Assembly (NCBI GenBank): GCA_938046095.1
Contig: CALIXS010000019.1
Span: 1-64,000 of the forward strand
Direction: 5' to 3'
Source: an uncultured Clostridia bacterium
Lineage (GTDB): Bacteria; Bacillota; Clostridia; Peptostreptococcales; Anaerovoracaceae
Length of the DNA: 64,000 nt
Shown piece by piece: positions 25,926 through 34,440 of the stretch. The notes below the pieces were generated by a model. That model was not told the origin of the DNA. It did no database searches and saw nothing but the letters and a program-made list of their open reading frames with translations. Both the position numbers and the translations under genes were made by a program. Within the stretch, counting starts at the first letter, position 1, and each line of letters opens with the position of its first letter.

Positions 25926-27337
25926 AAAGGAATACGATAGACCGACTTATTGCGCGCGTTCGGCGTACGATAACGGAGCATGACATGATAGAAGAAAACG
26001 AGCACATTGTGATCGGGCTCTCCGGAGGGCCCGATTCGGTGTGCCTTTTTGATATTCTGTTCGCACTGTCGGGCGATATGAAACTTACGCTTTATCCCGT
26101 TCATGTCGATCATTCGCTGAGAGGCGCCGATTCCGACGGGGACAGGATCTTTTCCGAAGAGCTGTGCGCTTCGCGCGGACTGAAGTGCCGCACATACAAG
26201 TACGATGTCCGGGGCATGTCAAAGGCCGCAGGTGTATCGGAGGAGGAGATGGGCAGAAAGCTCAGATATGACGCCTTTTCTGATGCTTCGCGTGAGGCTG
26301 AGCGCTTAAGCGCAGGCAAGGCGGTGATAGCCGTGGCACAAAACGCGGACGACAGGGCGGAGACCGTTTTGTTCAGGATGATGAGAGGAACGGGTACCGA
26401 CGGAATGACGGGTATCAGCCATGTCAGGACTGACGAGACGGGAAGAAAGATAGTCAGACCGCTGCTCGACGTATACAAAGAGGATATACTCGAATACTGT
26501 AACGAAAGGGAGCTTTCGCCACGTTTCGACAAGACGAACGGCGAGCCGGCATACAGCCGCAATCGCATACGCCTTGAGCTCATACCATACCTCGAAAGGG
26601 AATACAACAGGAACATAAAGAAAGCGCTCGTGGGCCTTGCCGATTCAGCCGAGGAGGATAGACGCTGCCTCGAGAAACAAGCGCGCGGACTTTTCGATAA
26701 AGCGCTTGTCGAAAATGACGAAAAAGCGGGCAGACTTATGCTGGACCGCGGACTTATCGCCGAAGCCGAGTCTGCCGTTTCGCGCAGAGTGCTGAGGCTT
26801 GCGCTTGAGGAGACGGGTCTCAGAGAGGACATGATAAGAGCGAATTACGAAGCGCTGGGAGACATATTGCGGCACGGAGGGCCGTCAGCGAACGTCGATC
26901 TTCCTCACGGGTATTTTCTGAGAAACGTATACGACAGAATAGTGGTAGGAGGTACGAAAAAAAACGTACGCAAAGCACGTAAGCTTAAGATCACAGTGAT
27001 GACGAGAGAGGAATTAGGGGTATATGAAAATAAAGGGGTATCGTTTGACCGCGAAAAGCTCTCGGAGCTTTTAGGCTGCAAAACCCCGGAGGAACATATT
27101 AAGCTGCGCCGCAGGGTCGCAGGGGACAGGATAAAGACAAGGAGCGGAACGAAAAAACTCCAGAATCTTTTTGTCGATCTCAAAATACCGAGAGAAGAGC
27201 GCGACTATATCGACGTCGTAGCCGCAGGCAGTACTGTTTTGTTCTGGTCTGGCGGGATGTCGGGCGCATCGGCGGCGGCTCCTGTTACGGACGATACAAA
27301 AACGGTTGTATGTATTGAATTGCTTGAATCGGTGTGA
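25922..27337 (+). CDS. tilS: tRNA(Ile)-lysidine synthase
   Basis: Converts C34 of tRNA-Ile(CAU) to lysidine so it reads AUA, an essential step and fitting in a genome with many ATA codons. The PP-loop VIGLSGGPDSVCLFDIL lies near residue 35; the HVDHSLRG motif and the TilS C-terminal substrate-binding domains (RRRVAGDRIKTRSGTKKLQNLF) are present. The length of 471 aa is typical. It overlaps tatD by 4 bases and precedes ftsH; the hpt gene that often sits between tilS and ftsH in Firmicutes is missing here. Confidence 0.95.
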   Translation: MKRNTIDRLIARVRRTITEHDMIEENEHIVIGLSGGPDSVCLFDILFALSGDMKLTLYPVHVDHSLRGADSDGDRIFSEELCASRGLKCRTYKYDVRGMSKAAGVSEEEMGRKLRYDAFSDASREAERLSAGKAVIAVAQNADDRAETVLFRMMRGTGTDGMTGISHVRTDETGRKIVRPLLDVYKEDILEYCNERELSPRFDKTNGEPAYSRNRIRLELIPYLEREYNRNIKKALVGLADSAEEDRRCLEKQARGLFDKALVENDEKAGRLMLDRGLIAEAESAVSRRVLRLALEETGLREDMIRANYEALGDILRHGGPSANVDLPHGYFLRNVYDRIVVGGTKKNVRKARKLKITVMTREELGVYENKGVSFDREKLSELLGCKTPEEHIKLRRRVAGDRIKTRSGTKKLQNLFVDLKIPREERDYIDVVAAGSTVLFWSGGMSGASAAAPVTDDTKTVVCIELLESV

Positions 27338-27351
27338 TAAAATATATGGAC

Positions 27352-27371
27352 TGTTTTGTTGAACGAAAACA
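27352..27371. repeat. Imperfect palindrome upstream of ftsH
   Basis: TGTTTT and AAAACA arms (27352-27357 and 27366-27371) enclose GTTGAACG. It lies 60 bases before the ftsH start and could be an operator; no match to a specific regulator is claimed. Confidence 0.3.
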
Positions 27372-27429
27372 AATTTTACGGTAAGTATTGGATATAAATT
27401 GACTGCCAATCATAGGAGGATCAACTGAA

Positions 27430-29730
27430 TTGAAGAAAAACGCACGCAGTATAGGTTTGTGGATCATGGTTTTCGCACTCATCGTTCTCATAGCATATAT
27501 GGCCAGGGGGCTCGGCGAAGATGAGGTCACAAAGGTGTCCTATTCAAAATTTGCAGCTTATCTCAAGGAAGAAAAAATAAGCGAGATTAACATCACGGGA
27601 ACGAAGATGACAGGTCTTCTCAAGTCTGATTCCAAGGACGAGAAGAAATACGTTTACGCATATGCACCATATATAACGGAGATAAATCACCTCGAGGAGG
27701 CATACATTTATCCGCAGATTGAGGCGGGGACTCTCGAGATGAAGACGGACGACCCGAGCTCGGCGTCGTCGGTCATTCTTAATCTTTTGCCAAGCGCCGT
27801 AATGATAATCGGCCTTATCTTCCTGATGTATCTGATGATGAATCAGGGAGGAAGCGGCAAGGCTTTCTCGTTCGGAAAGAGCAAGGCGCGTATGTATAAG
27901 GGCGACGGCCGCAATATAACCTTCGGTGAAGTAGCCGGACTTAAGGAGGAAAAGGACGAGCTCAAGGAGATCGTCGATTTTCTCAAGGACCCGAGGAAAT
28001 ATCAGGAGATAGGTGCGAGGATACCGAAGGGCGTTTTGCTCGTCGGCCCTCCGGGAACGGGCAAGACTTACGTTTCGCGCGCTACGGCGGGCGAGGCGGG
28101 CGTGCCGTTTTTTATGATAAGCGGTTCGGATTTCGTCGAAATGTTCGTCGGTGTCGGAGCCTCACGCGTGAGGGATCTTTTTGACCAGGCTAAGAAGAGT
28201 GCGCCGTGTATAGTATTTATAGACGAGATAGACGCAGTCGGACGCAAGAGAGGCGCCGGACTGGGTGGCGGAAACGATGAACGCGAGCAGACGCTGAACC
28301 AGCTCCTCGTAGAGATGGACGGCTTTGAAGAAAATAACGGTGTCATTATTATGGCAGCTACAAACAGGCCCGACGTGCTCGACCCGGCACTGCTCAGACC
28401 GGGACGCTTCGACAGGCAGATAGTTATAGGTATACCGGATATCAAAGGCAGAGAAGAGGTCATACGCGTACATGCCAAAAACAAGCCGCTTGCCGATGAG
28501 GTCAGTCCTGAAATCATAGCGAGGCGCACTCCGGGATTCACACCAGCGGACCTTGAGAACCTTCTCAATGAAGCCGCTCTTATTGCGGCGAGGAGAAACG
28601 GGCGCACCATAAGGATGGCGGAGATAGAGGAAGCCACAACAAAAGTAATAGCAGGTCCTGCCAAGAAGAGCAAGGTGATCAGCGAGGAAGAGCGCAGGCT
28701 CACGGCTTATCATGAGGCGGGTCACGCGATAGTTATGAGGAGCATTCCGGGTTCCGATCCCGTGCATCAGATCACGATCATACCGAGAGGCGCGGCGGGA
28801 GGCTTTACTATGCAGCTTCCGGAAAAGGATCAGACGTACCTGACCAAAAAGAACATGCTTGATTCCATAAAGCACCTGCTCGGAGGACGTGCGGCCGAGG
28901 CGCTTGTATTGGACGATATCAGCACGGGAGCGAGTAACGACATACAGAGAGCTACGGACGTTGCGAGAGATATGGTGACGCGCTACGGCTTCTCCGATAA
29001 ACTCGGACCTATCAATTACGCGGATTCGGAGGAGGTTTTCCTCGGTAACGACTTCACGTCGAGAAAGTCGTATTCCGAAGAGGTGCAGTCGGAGATAGAT
29101 CACGAGATAAGGAGAATTGTCGATCAGGCATTTGACGAAACAAAGAAGATAATAGAAGAAAACAGAGACAAGCTCGAGTCGGTCGCTCAGGCTTTGCTTG
29201 CCGTTGAAACTCTCGACGGGGAGCAGTTCGAATCGCTTTACACGGGAGAAAAAACGGCTGACGACGTAGCGAGAGAGCTCCGTGAGAAGGAAGAAAGAAT
29301 AAAGATAGAAAACGAAAAGGAAGCCAAGGAATCCGAGAGAATAAGGCGTGAGGCCGAAATACGCAAGGCCGAGGCGGAAAGCATGCGGGGCGGAAATGAC
29401 GGTTTCGGATGTTTCCCGCCGGAAGGCTACGGGCAGCCTCCTCAACAAGGGGGGTACGGGCAGCCTCCGCAGGGACAGTATAACGATCCTTATTTCGGAG
29501 GTATGCAGCCTCCTCCGCAAGGGGGGAGCGGACAGCCGCCACAGGGAGGTTACGGGCAGCCGATGCCGACGGACTATGATCAGCCTGTCGGTCAGCCTGT
29601 ACAGCCTTCTCACGAGGTATCTCAGGGGGACCGGCACGATCAGCCCGCACAGCCTATGCAGGAAGGACAGACGAGACAGGAACCGGGCGATAATGCAGAA
29701 CCTCAGGATGATAAAAAGTCTAACGAGTAA
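27430..29730 (+). CDS. ftsH: ATP-dependent zinc metalloprotease FtsH
   Basis: Membrane-anchored AAA+ protease for quality control. Two N-terminal spans (about 10-25 and 115-135) flank a periplasmic segment; the AAA module has Walker A GPPGTGKT, Walker B IVFIDEID and the second region of homology (AATNRPDVLDPALLRPGRFDR); the zinc site is HEAGH. The TTG at 27430 is supported by ATAGGAGGATCA. The oddity is the C-terminus: after the protease domain come about 110 residues of charged coil and then a repetitive P/Q/G/Y-rich tail (QGGYGQPPQG-like repeats), giving 766 aa. Confidence 0.97.
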   Translation: MKKNARSIGLWIMVFALIVLIAYMARGLGEDEVTKVSYSKFAAYLKEEKISEINITGTKMTGLLKSDSKDEKKYVYAYAPYITEINHLEEAYIYPQIEAGTLEMKTDDPSSASSVILNLLPSAVMIIGLIFLMYLMMNQGGSGKAFSFGKSKARMYKGDGRNITFGEVAGLKEEKDELKEIVDFLKDPRKYQEIGARIPKGVLLVGPPGTGKTYVSRATAGEAGVPFFMISGSDFVEMFVGVGASRVRDLFDQAKKSAPCIVFIDEIDAVGRKRGAGLGGGNDEREQTLNQLLVEMDGFEENNGVIIMAATNRPDVLDPALLRPGRFDRQIVIGIPDIKGREEVIRVHAKNKPLADEVSPEIIARRTPGFTPADLENLLNEAALIAARRNGRTIRMAEIEEATTKVIAGPAKKSKVISEEERRLTAYHEAGHAIVMRSIPGSDPVHQITIIPRGAAGGFTMQLPEKDQTYLTKKNMLDSIKHLLGGRAAEALVLDDISTGASNDIQRATDVARDMVTRYGFSDKLGPINYADSEEVFLGNDFTSRKSYSEEVQSEIDHEIRRIVDQAFDETKKIIEENRDKLESVAQALLAVETLDGEQFESLYTGEKTADDVARELREKEERIKIENEKEAKESERIRREAEIRKAEAESMRGGNDGFGCFPPEGYGQPPQQGGYGQPPQGQYNDPYFGGMQPPPQGGSGQPPQGGYGQPMPTDYDQPVGQPVQPSHEVSQGDRHDQPAQPMQEGQTRQEPGDNAEPQDDKKSNE

Positions 29731-29747
29731 GAGGATGGGTACGTGCC

Positions 29748-31325
29748 ATGAAAATTACTGTCAGAGATTGTCTGGAGCTTGATGCATTCAAGCCGTGCAT
29801 TGTAGCAGCGGGAAGGCGCAACCTCGATAACGTTGTGAGAAGCGTATCGGTCATGGATGCGGGAGACGTCCTGACGGCTGTCGAAAACAACGGTGTGAGA
29901 GATCAGATAGTTCTTACGTCCTTTTATGCGATGAAGGACGATGTCGGAATGCAGGCGGAGGTAGTCAGAGGTCTTGCAAACTGCGGCATCGCGGGTCTTG
30001 TGGTGTTCCACGCAAAAAACGGGATAACGGCCGATGATGCCGAAACTGTGGAGGTGGCCGAGGCTGTCGGGCTTCCGCTCATGATAATCCCGAACGGGAA
30101 CAAAGCGGAGTATTCCGATGCGATAGAGCAGATAATGGACAGGATAATTGTCGGAGAAAACTTCAACAATAACCTGATAAACAACACTATTTATCACCTG
30201 CTGAACTTCGAAAAGCACAAGAGCTTTCAGTCGGCGCTGAGGGAAGCCGCCGTAAGCAACGGTTTTCAGGTCGTGCTCATATCTAAAGACTTTAATCCTG
30301 TATTCGTTATAGAAACGAGGCATAGGACCACGGTTGCCGAGGCGGTAAGGCTTTTGCAGGGGGGTGAGGAGAGCCCCGGAGGCAGAGTTTACTCGCTCGT
30401 CGATGTCGAGGGCGTTACAGGGTATTGGGGAGCGATAAGCATAGGAAGCGAGAAATACTTCCTGCTGCTTGTCGACAACGATGATAATTATTCGGCCGTC
30501 GAAATTACAAAGCTTGCCGAGATCATCGAGCTTGCAGTAGGCATGTGGAAATATACGCCGGAGCGCGATATAAAAGCCGAGATGATAAAGGCTTTGATCA
30601 GAGGCAATACGAGCCTCGCTTATTCCCTCAAGGATGAAATGGAGATAAAGGGAGCGGCTATAGTCAGCGTGTTCTATGCCAAAGGTATAGGGGGCAAATC
30701 GGCACTTTCAATAATAGATGAATTTGAAAAAAAGACGGGTGCGGAGGTTCTATGCATACAGGAGGGCGAGGAGACGCATGCGGTCATAATCAAAGGCGAC
30801 GGCGGGTCGGAGCCCGACCTGAAAGCGGAGTGTTTGCAGCTGTACAAAAGGCTCAAGGATATGAGTAAATCGATACGTATATTCCACGCGACGGGAGTGG
30901 ACGGAATCGAAGGAGCTGCGGACGGATTCAGGCTCATAAGCGAGGCGTGGACGTTCGTGGAGAGCGTTTTTCCGTATAAAAGAGTATTTTCGAAATACGA
31001 GCTTGTACTCGTATCGAACTGTATCAATATCCAGGTACAGGGTGGACATATAAAGAAGAATTATGTACAGCTTTTAGAGCCGTTCCGCAGGGAAATGGGA
31101 GAGAACAAAGCAAAACAGCTGCTCGATACGCTTGAAACTTTTGTTCTCGATGCAGGTATGAACAGTGGTAAGACCAGCCGGTTTATGGGTATACACACTA
31201 ATACGGTGCAGTACAGGCTCAAGAGGATAAACGAGGTTCTGGGAGCGGAAATAACCGCGAACAGGGTTATACCGGGACTTACGATAGCTCTCGCTCTGAA
31301 GAGGCTCGAAAGGGTAGTGAATTAA
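29748..31325 (+). CDS. PucR-family transcriptional regulator
   Basis: A 525-aa regulator. The N-terminal domain (TVRDCLELDAF to about residue 120) is the purine-catabolism PucR domain; the C-terminus carries the PucR helix-turn-helix (LLDTLETFVLDAGMNSGKTSRFMGIHTNTVQYRLKRINEVLG, about 455-500). The middle region resembles the GGDEF-like CdaR linker. Such proteins sense purines, amino acids or carboxylates. Neighbouring genes (ftsH, coaX) do not reveal a target; it may act elsewhere. Confidence 0.9.
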   Translation: MKITVRDCLELDAFKPCIVAAGRRNLDNVVRSVSVMDAGDVLTAVENNGVRDQIVLTSFYAMKDDVGMQAEVVRGLANCGIAGLVVFHAKNGITADDAETVEVAEAVGLPLMIIPNGNKAEYSDAIEQIMDRIIVGENFNNNLINNTIYHLLNFEKHKSFQSALREAAVSNGFQVVLISKDFNPVFVIETRHRTTVAEAVRLLQGGEESPGGRVYSLVDVEGVTGYWGAISIGSEKYFLLLVDNDDNYSAVEITKLAEIIELAVGMWKYTPERDIKAEMIKALIRGNTSLAYSLKDEMEIKGAAIVSVFYAKGIGGKSALSIIDEFEKKTGAEVLCIQEGEETHAVIIKGDGGSEPDLKAECLQLYKRLKDMSKSIRIFHATGVDGIEGAADGFRLISEAWTFVESVFPYKRVFSKYELVLVSNCINIQVQGGHIKKNYVQLLEPFRREMGENKAKQLLDTLETFVLDAGMNSGKTSRFMGIHTNTVQYRLKRINEVLGAEITANRVIPGLTIALALKRLERVVN

Positions 31326-31339
31326 AATAAGGAGAAAAG

Positions 31340-32164
31340 ATGCTGCTTGCCTTTGATGTCGGAAATACGGATACGGTGCTTGGGGTTTTCCGCGGACACG
31401 ATCTTGTCAGGAATTGGCGCATATCGACGGAAACGAATAAAAGCGCCGATGAATACGGCATGCTCGTCGGACAGCTTTTCGCATACGAGAATATCAGCAT
31501 GGAAGATGTCGACGATGTAATAATATCGACGGTCGTACCGTCCCTCATGTTTACACTTCAGCACATGGCGGTAAAATATTTCGGCAAGCCGGCGATAGTA
31601 ATAGAATCGGGAGTCAGGACAGGGCTCATAGTCAAGTACGACAATCCGAAGCAGATAGGCGCCGACAGGATAGTCAACGCCGTCGCCGCTGTCGACAAAT
31701 ACGGAGGCCCCCTCATAATTATAGACTTCGGCACTGCTACGACCTTTTGCGCCATATCGGATAAGGGAGAGTATTTGGGAGGCTCTATCGCGCCGGGGCT
31801 CAGGATATCTTCGGAGGCACTGTTCGAGAAGACTTCTAAGCTTCCTAAGGTCGAAATAGAAGATCCGGGAAGCGCGATATGCAAAAATACGACGGAGAGC
31901 ATGCAGGCGGGTCTCGTGTACGGTCACATGGGTATAGTCGACTATATTGTGAGGCGGATGAAAGGCGAGATGAAAAAGCTCATCGGAGACAGGCGCATAA
32001 TCGTCGTTGCTACAGGCGGTATGGCTACACTCGTAGCATCGGGCGTAGACTGTATCGACCATATAGACAAGCTTTTGACGCTTGAGGGACTCGAAATAAT
32101 ATACGAAAAAAATAAAAAGACATCCAGGGGAAGATACTCGGGAAAGCAGGATGCGGATGCATAA
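31340..32164 (+). CDS. coaX: Type III pantothenate kinase
   Basis: First step of coenzyme A synthesis; CoaX enzymes have high Km for ATP and are not inhibited by CoA. The ASKHA fold motifs are FDVGNTDTVLGVF, GADRIVNAVAA (catalytic Asp), IIDFGTATTF and GGSIAPGL. AAGGAG precedes ATG 31340. The end overlaps the dusB start by about 8 bases; the coaX-dusB pairing is common in Firmicutes. Confidence 0.95.
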   Translation: MLLAFDVGNTDTVLGVFRGHDLVRNWRISTETNKSADEYGMLVGQLFAYENISMEDVDDVIISTVVPSLMFTLQHMAVKYFGKPAIVIESGVRTGLIVKYDNPKQIGADRIVNAVAAVDKYGGPLIIIDFGTATTFCAISDKGEYLGGSIAPGLRISSEALFEKTSKLPKVEIEDPGSAICKNTTESMQAGLVYGHMGIVDYIVRRMKGEMKKLIGDRRIIVVATGGMATLVASGVDCIDHIDKLLTLEGLEIIYEKNKKTSRGRYSGKQDADA

Positions 32165-33125
32165 AATAGGGAGCGTTGCGCTTTCGGGACCGTTTTTTCT
32201 GGCGCCTATGGCAGGCTTTACGGATCAGACTTACAGGGCTATATGCTCCGAGCACGGGGCTTCGCTCGTATATACCGAAATGGTGAGTGCAAAGGGGTTT
32301 TGCTTCGGGAACCGAAAAACGCCCGAGCTTCTCGGCATGGAGGGATGCATATGCCCGACGGCCGTGCAGCTGTTCGGCAGCGACCCGCAGTTTATGGCGA
32401 GGGCGACGGTTCTCGCGGAACCGCTCGGAAACAGCATCATAGACGTGAATATGGGCTGCCCCGTGCCGAAAGTAGTCAAAAATGGTGACGGTTCTGCGCT
32501 TCTGCGCAATCCTGAGATGATATACAAAATAGTAAAGGCTATGTGCGCCGAAACCGACAAGCCTGTGACGGTCAAGATAAGGACAGGCATACAGGGCGCG
32601 AAGCCGGACGCGGCGGTTGCGGCCGCTCAGGCAGCTCAGGCGGGCGGCGCGAAAGCGATAGCGGTCCACGGAAGAACGCGCGAGCAGTATTACAGCGGTG
32701 ATGTGGATATCGAAGCGATGGCACGGGTAGTTCGAGCCGTGGATATTCCGGTAATAGGAAGCGGAAACATAGACTGCTTCGAAGCGGCTGCGGAAATGAT
32801 GAAAGGGACAGGAGTCACTTTCGTTATGGTAGGACGTGCCGCACTTGGTGACCCGTGGATATTCCGAAGACTCAACGCCGAGTATAACGGGGAGGAGCCT
32901 TTGATGAAACCGTCGGTATCCGAGATAGCTGACATGATGACAGAGCATTACGAACGCATGGAAAAGGCGAAGGGAGAGTATATCGCCGTGCGTGAGATGC
33001 GAAAATTTGCCGGGCGCTACCTTAAGGGACTTAAGGGCGGCGCGGCGATACGAGGAAAGATAAATACCGTCACGAGCGGCAGGGAGTTTCGGGCATTGAT
33101 AAACGGAGCCCTGCATGCGCGATGA
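32157..33125 (+). CDS. dusB: tRNA-dihydrouridine synthase
   Basis: FMN-dependent reduction of uridines in tRNA D-loops. The TIM barrel has LAPMAGFTDQTYR, the DVNMGCPVPKVVKNGDGSALL motif with the catalytic Cys, HGRTREQYY and IGSGNI. Two in-frame ATGs occur (32151 and 32157); the second gives the usual N-terminus and better spacing to AAAGCAGGA. About 323 aa, typical for DusB. Confidence 0.94.
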   Translation: MHKIGSVALSGPFFLAPMAGFTDQTYRAICSEHGASLVYTEMVSAKGFCFGNRKTPELLGMEGCICPTAVQLFGSDPQFMARATVLAEPLGNSIIDVNMGCPVPKVVKNGDGSALLRNPEMIYKIVKAMCAETDKPVTVKIRTGIQGAKPDAAVAAAQAAQAGGAKAIAVHGRTREQYYSGDVDIEAMARVVRAVDIPVIGSGNIDCFEAAAEMMKGTGVTFVMVGRAALGDPWIFRRLNAEYNGEEPLMKPSVSEIADMMTEHYERMEKAKGEYIAVREMRKFAGRYLKGLKGGAAIRGKINTVTSGREFRALINGALHAR

Positions 33126-33169
33126 TCGCATTCGCCTGCGACGGGGGACAGCAACGGAGGAATTTGAAA

Positions 33170-34357
33170 ATGGGTAAAAAAGTAACAGAAAAGGTAACGT
33201 GGGTCGGAAAGATAGACTGGGGTCTTCGGATGTTTCACGGTAACGAGCTTTCTACATTCAAGGGCTCATCGTACAATTCGTACCTTATACGGGATACGAA
33301 AAACGTTTTGATTGATACGGTGTGGGGCCCTTATGACAAGGAGTTCGTGAGCCGTCTGAAGGAGGAGATAAATCTCGAGGACATAGATTATATTGTCATG
33401 AACCACAACGAGAACGATCACAGCGGATCTCTGCCGGAGCTCATGCGCGAGATACCGGACACGCCCATATACTGCACCAAAAAAGGTGAAAGCATAATGA
33501 GAGGTCTGTATCATCAGGATTGGAATTTCGTAAACGTGAAGACAGGCGATGAGCTCAATATAGGAGAAAGCAGCCTCAGATTTACCGAGGCGTCCATGCT
33601 CCACTGGCCGGATACCATGTTCACATATATGACGGGCGAAAACGTACTGTTCAGCAACGACGGTTTCGGGCAGCATTATGCTTCGGAGCTGCTGTTTGAC
33701 GATGAGGACGACGCTGACGTCATTCTCGCGGAGGCCGAGAAGTATTACGCCAATATTCTCAATCCTTTCAACGTATTCGTGAGTAAAAAGCTCAAAGAGA
33801 TACTTTCCATGAACCTGAAGATAGACCTTATAGCTCCGAGTCACGGTGTAATATGGAGAAAGAATATCGGCGCGATATTGGAGCGCTATCAGAAGTGGTG
33901 CGAAAATTACAGCGAGGATCAGGTCACGATAATATACGATACCATGTGGAACGCTACGCGTTGGATGGCCGAGGCCATTGCCGAGGGAATAACCGAACAG
34001 AGTCCGGGAACCGCGGTAAAGCTGTTCAATGCGGCAAACTCCGACAAGAACGATATCCTCGTCGATGTGTTCAGATCAAAGGCCGTTCTCGTCGGTTCGC
34101 CTACGATTAACAACGGCTATTCGTATGCGATCGCAGGCATGCTCGAGATGATCAAGGGTCTGAAGTTCAAGGGCAAGAAGGCGGCGGCATTCGGAAGCTA
34201 CGGATGGAGCGGCGAGGCGTCGAAGATTATATCCGAATTTCTCGAGGGTTCGGGCTTTGAGATTGTGGCCGATCCTGAAAAATGTCATTGGGCACCGGAT
34301 CAGGACGCGATAGCGGCGTGCAGAGAATACGGAAAAACCTTTGCGGCAGTTCTGTAA
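33170..34357 (+). CDS. Class A flavodiiron protein (FprA type)
   Basis: Reduces O2 to water and/or NO to N2O, protecting anaerobes. The N-terminal metallo-beta-lactamase-like domain keeps the diiron ligands: H79-N-E81-N-D83-H84, the His in SMLHWPDTMF, the Asp in FSNDGFGQH and the His in APSHGVIW. The C-terminal flavodoxin domain (about 250-395) binds FMN. No rubredoxin or flavin-reductase domain is fused, so an external rubredoxin (the reverse rubrerythrin at 41.6 kb carries one) or other donor is needed. CGGAGGA supports ATG 33170. A terminator follows. Confidence 0.95.
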   Translation: MGKKVTEKVTWVGKIDWGLRMFHGNELSTFKGSSYNSYLIRDTKNVLIDTVWGPYDKEFVSRLKEEINLEDIDYIVMNHNENDHSGSLPELMREIPDTPIYCTKKGESIMRGLYHQDWNFVNVKTGDELNIGESSLRFTEASMLHWPDTMFTYMTGENVLFSNDGFGQHYASELLFDDEDDADVILAEAEKYYANILNPFNVFVSKKLKEILSMNLKIDLIAPSHGVIWRKNIGAILERYQKWCENYSEDQVTIIYDTMWNATRWMAEAIAEGITEQSPGTAVKLFNAANSDKNDILVDVFRSKAVLVGSPTINNGYSYAIAGMLEMIKGLKFKGKKAAAFGSYGWSGEASKIISEFLEGSGFEIVADPEKCHWAPDQDAIAACREYGKTFAAVL

Positions 34358-34374
34358 GAAGGGCAAATGATAAG

Positions 34375-34403
34375 GGAAGCCTTGTTAGAAGGCTTCCTTT
34401 TTT
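34375..34403 (+). terminator. Terminator after the flavodiiron gene
   Basis: GGAAGCCTT/AAGGCTTCC, a perfect 9-bp stem with a 5-base loop, followed by six T. Confidence 0.93.
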
Positions 34404-34440
34404 GATATAATCTTTTCATAAGAGAAAGGGCCTCGAAGTA

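Noticed and set aside
28162..29637. 491-aa minus-strand frame opposite ftsH
   Set aside because: Arg/Leu/Tyr-rich shadow of the ftsH coding strand without domain motifs or ribosome site.
32025..33131. 368-aa minus-strand frame opposite dusB
   Set aside because: Composition typical of an antisense shadow; dusB motifs on the + strand are complete.
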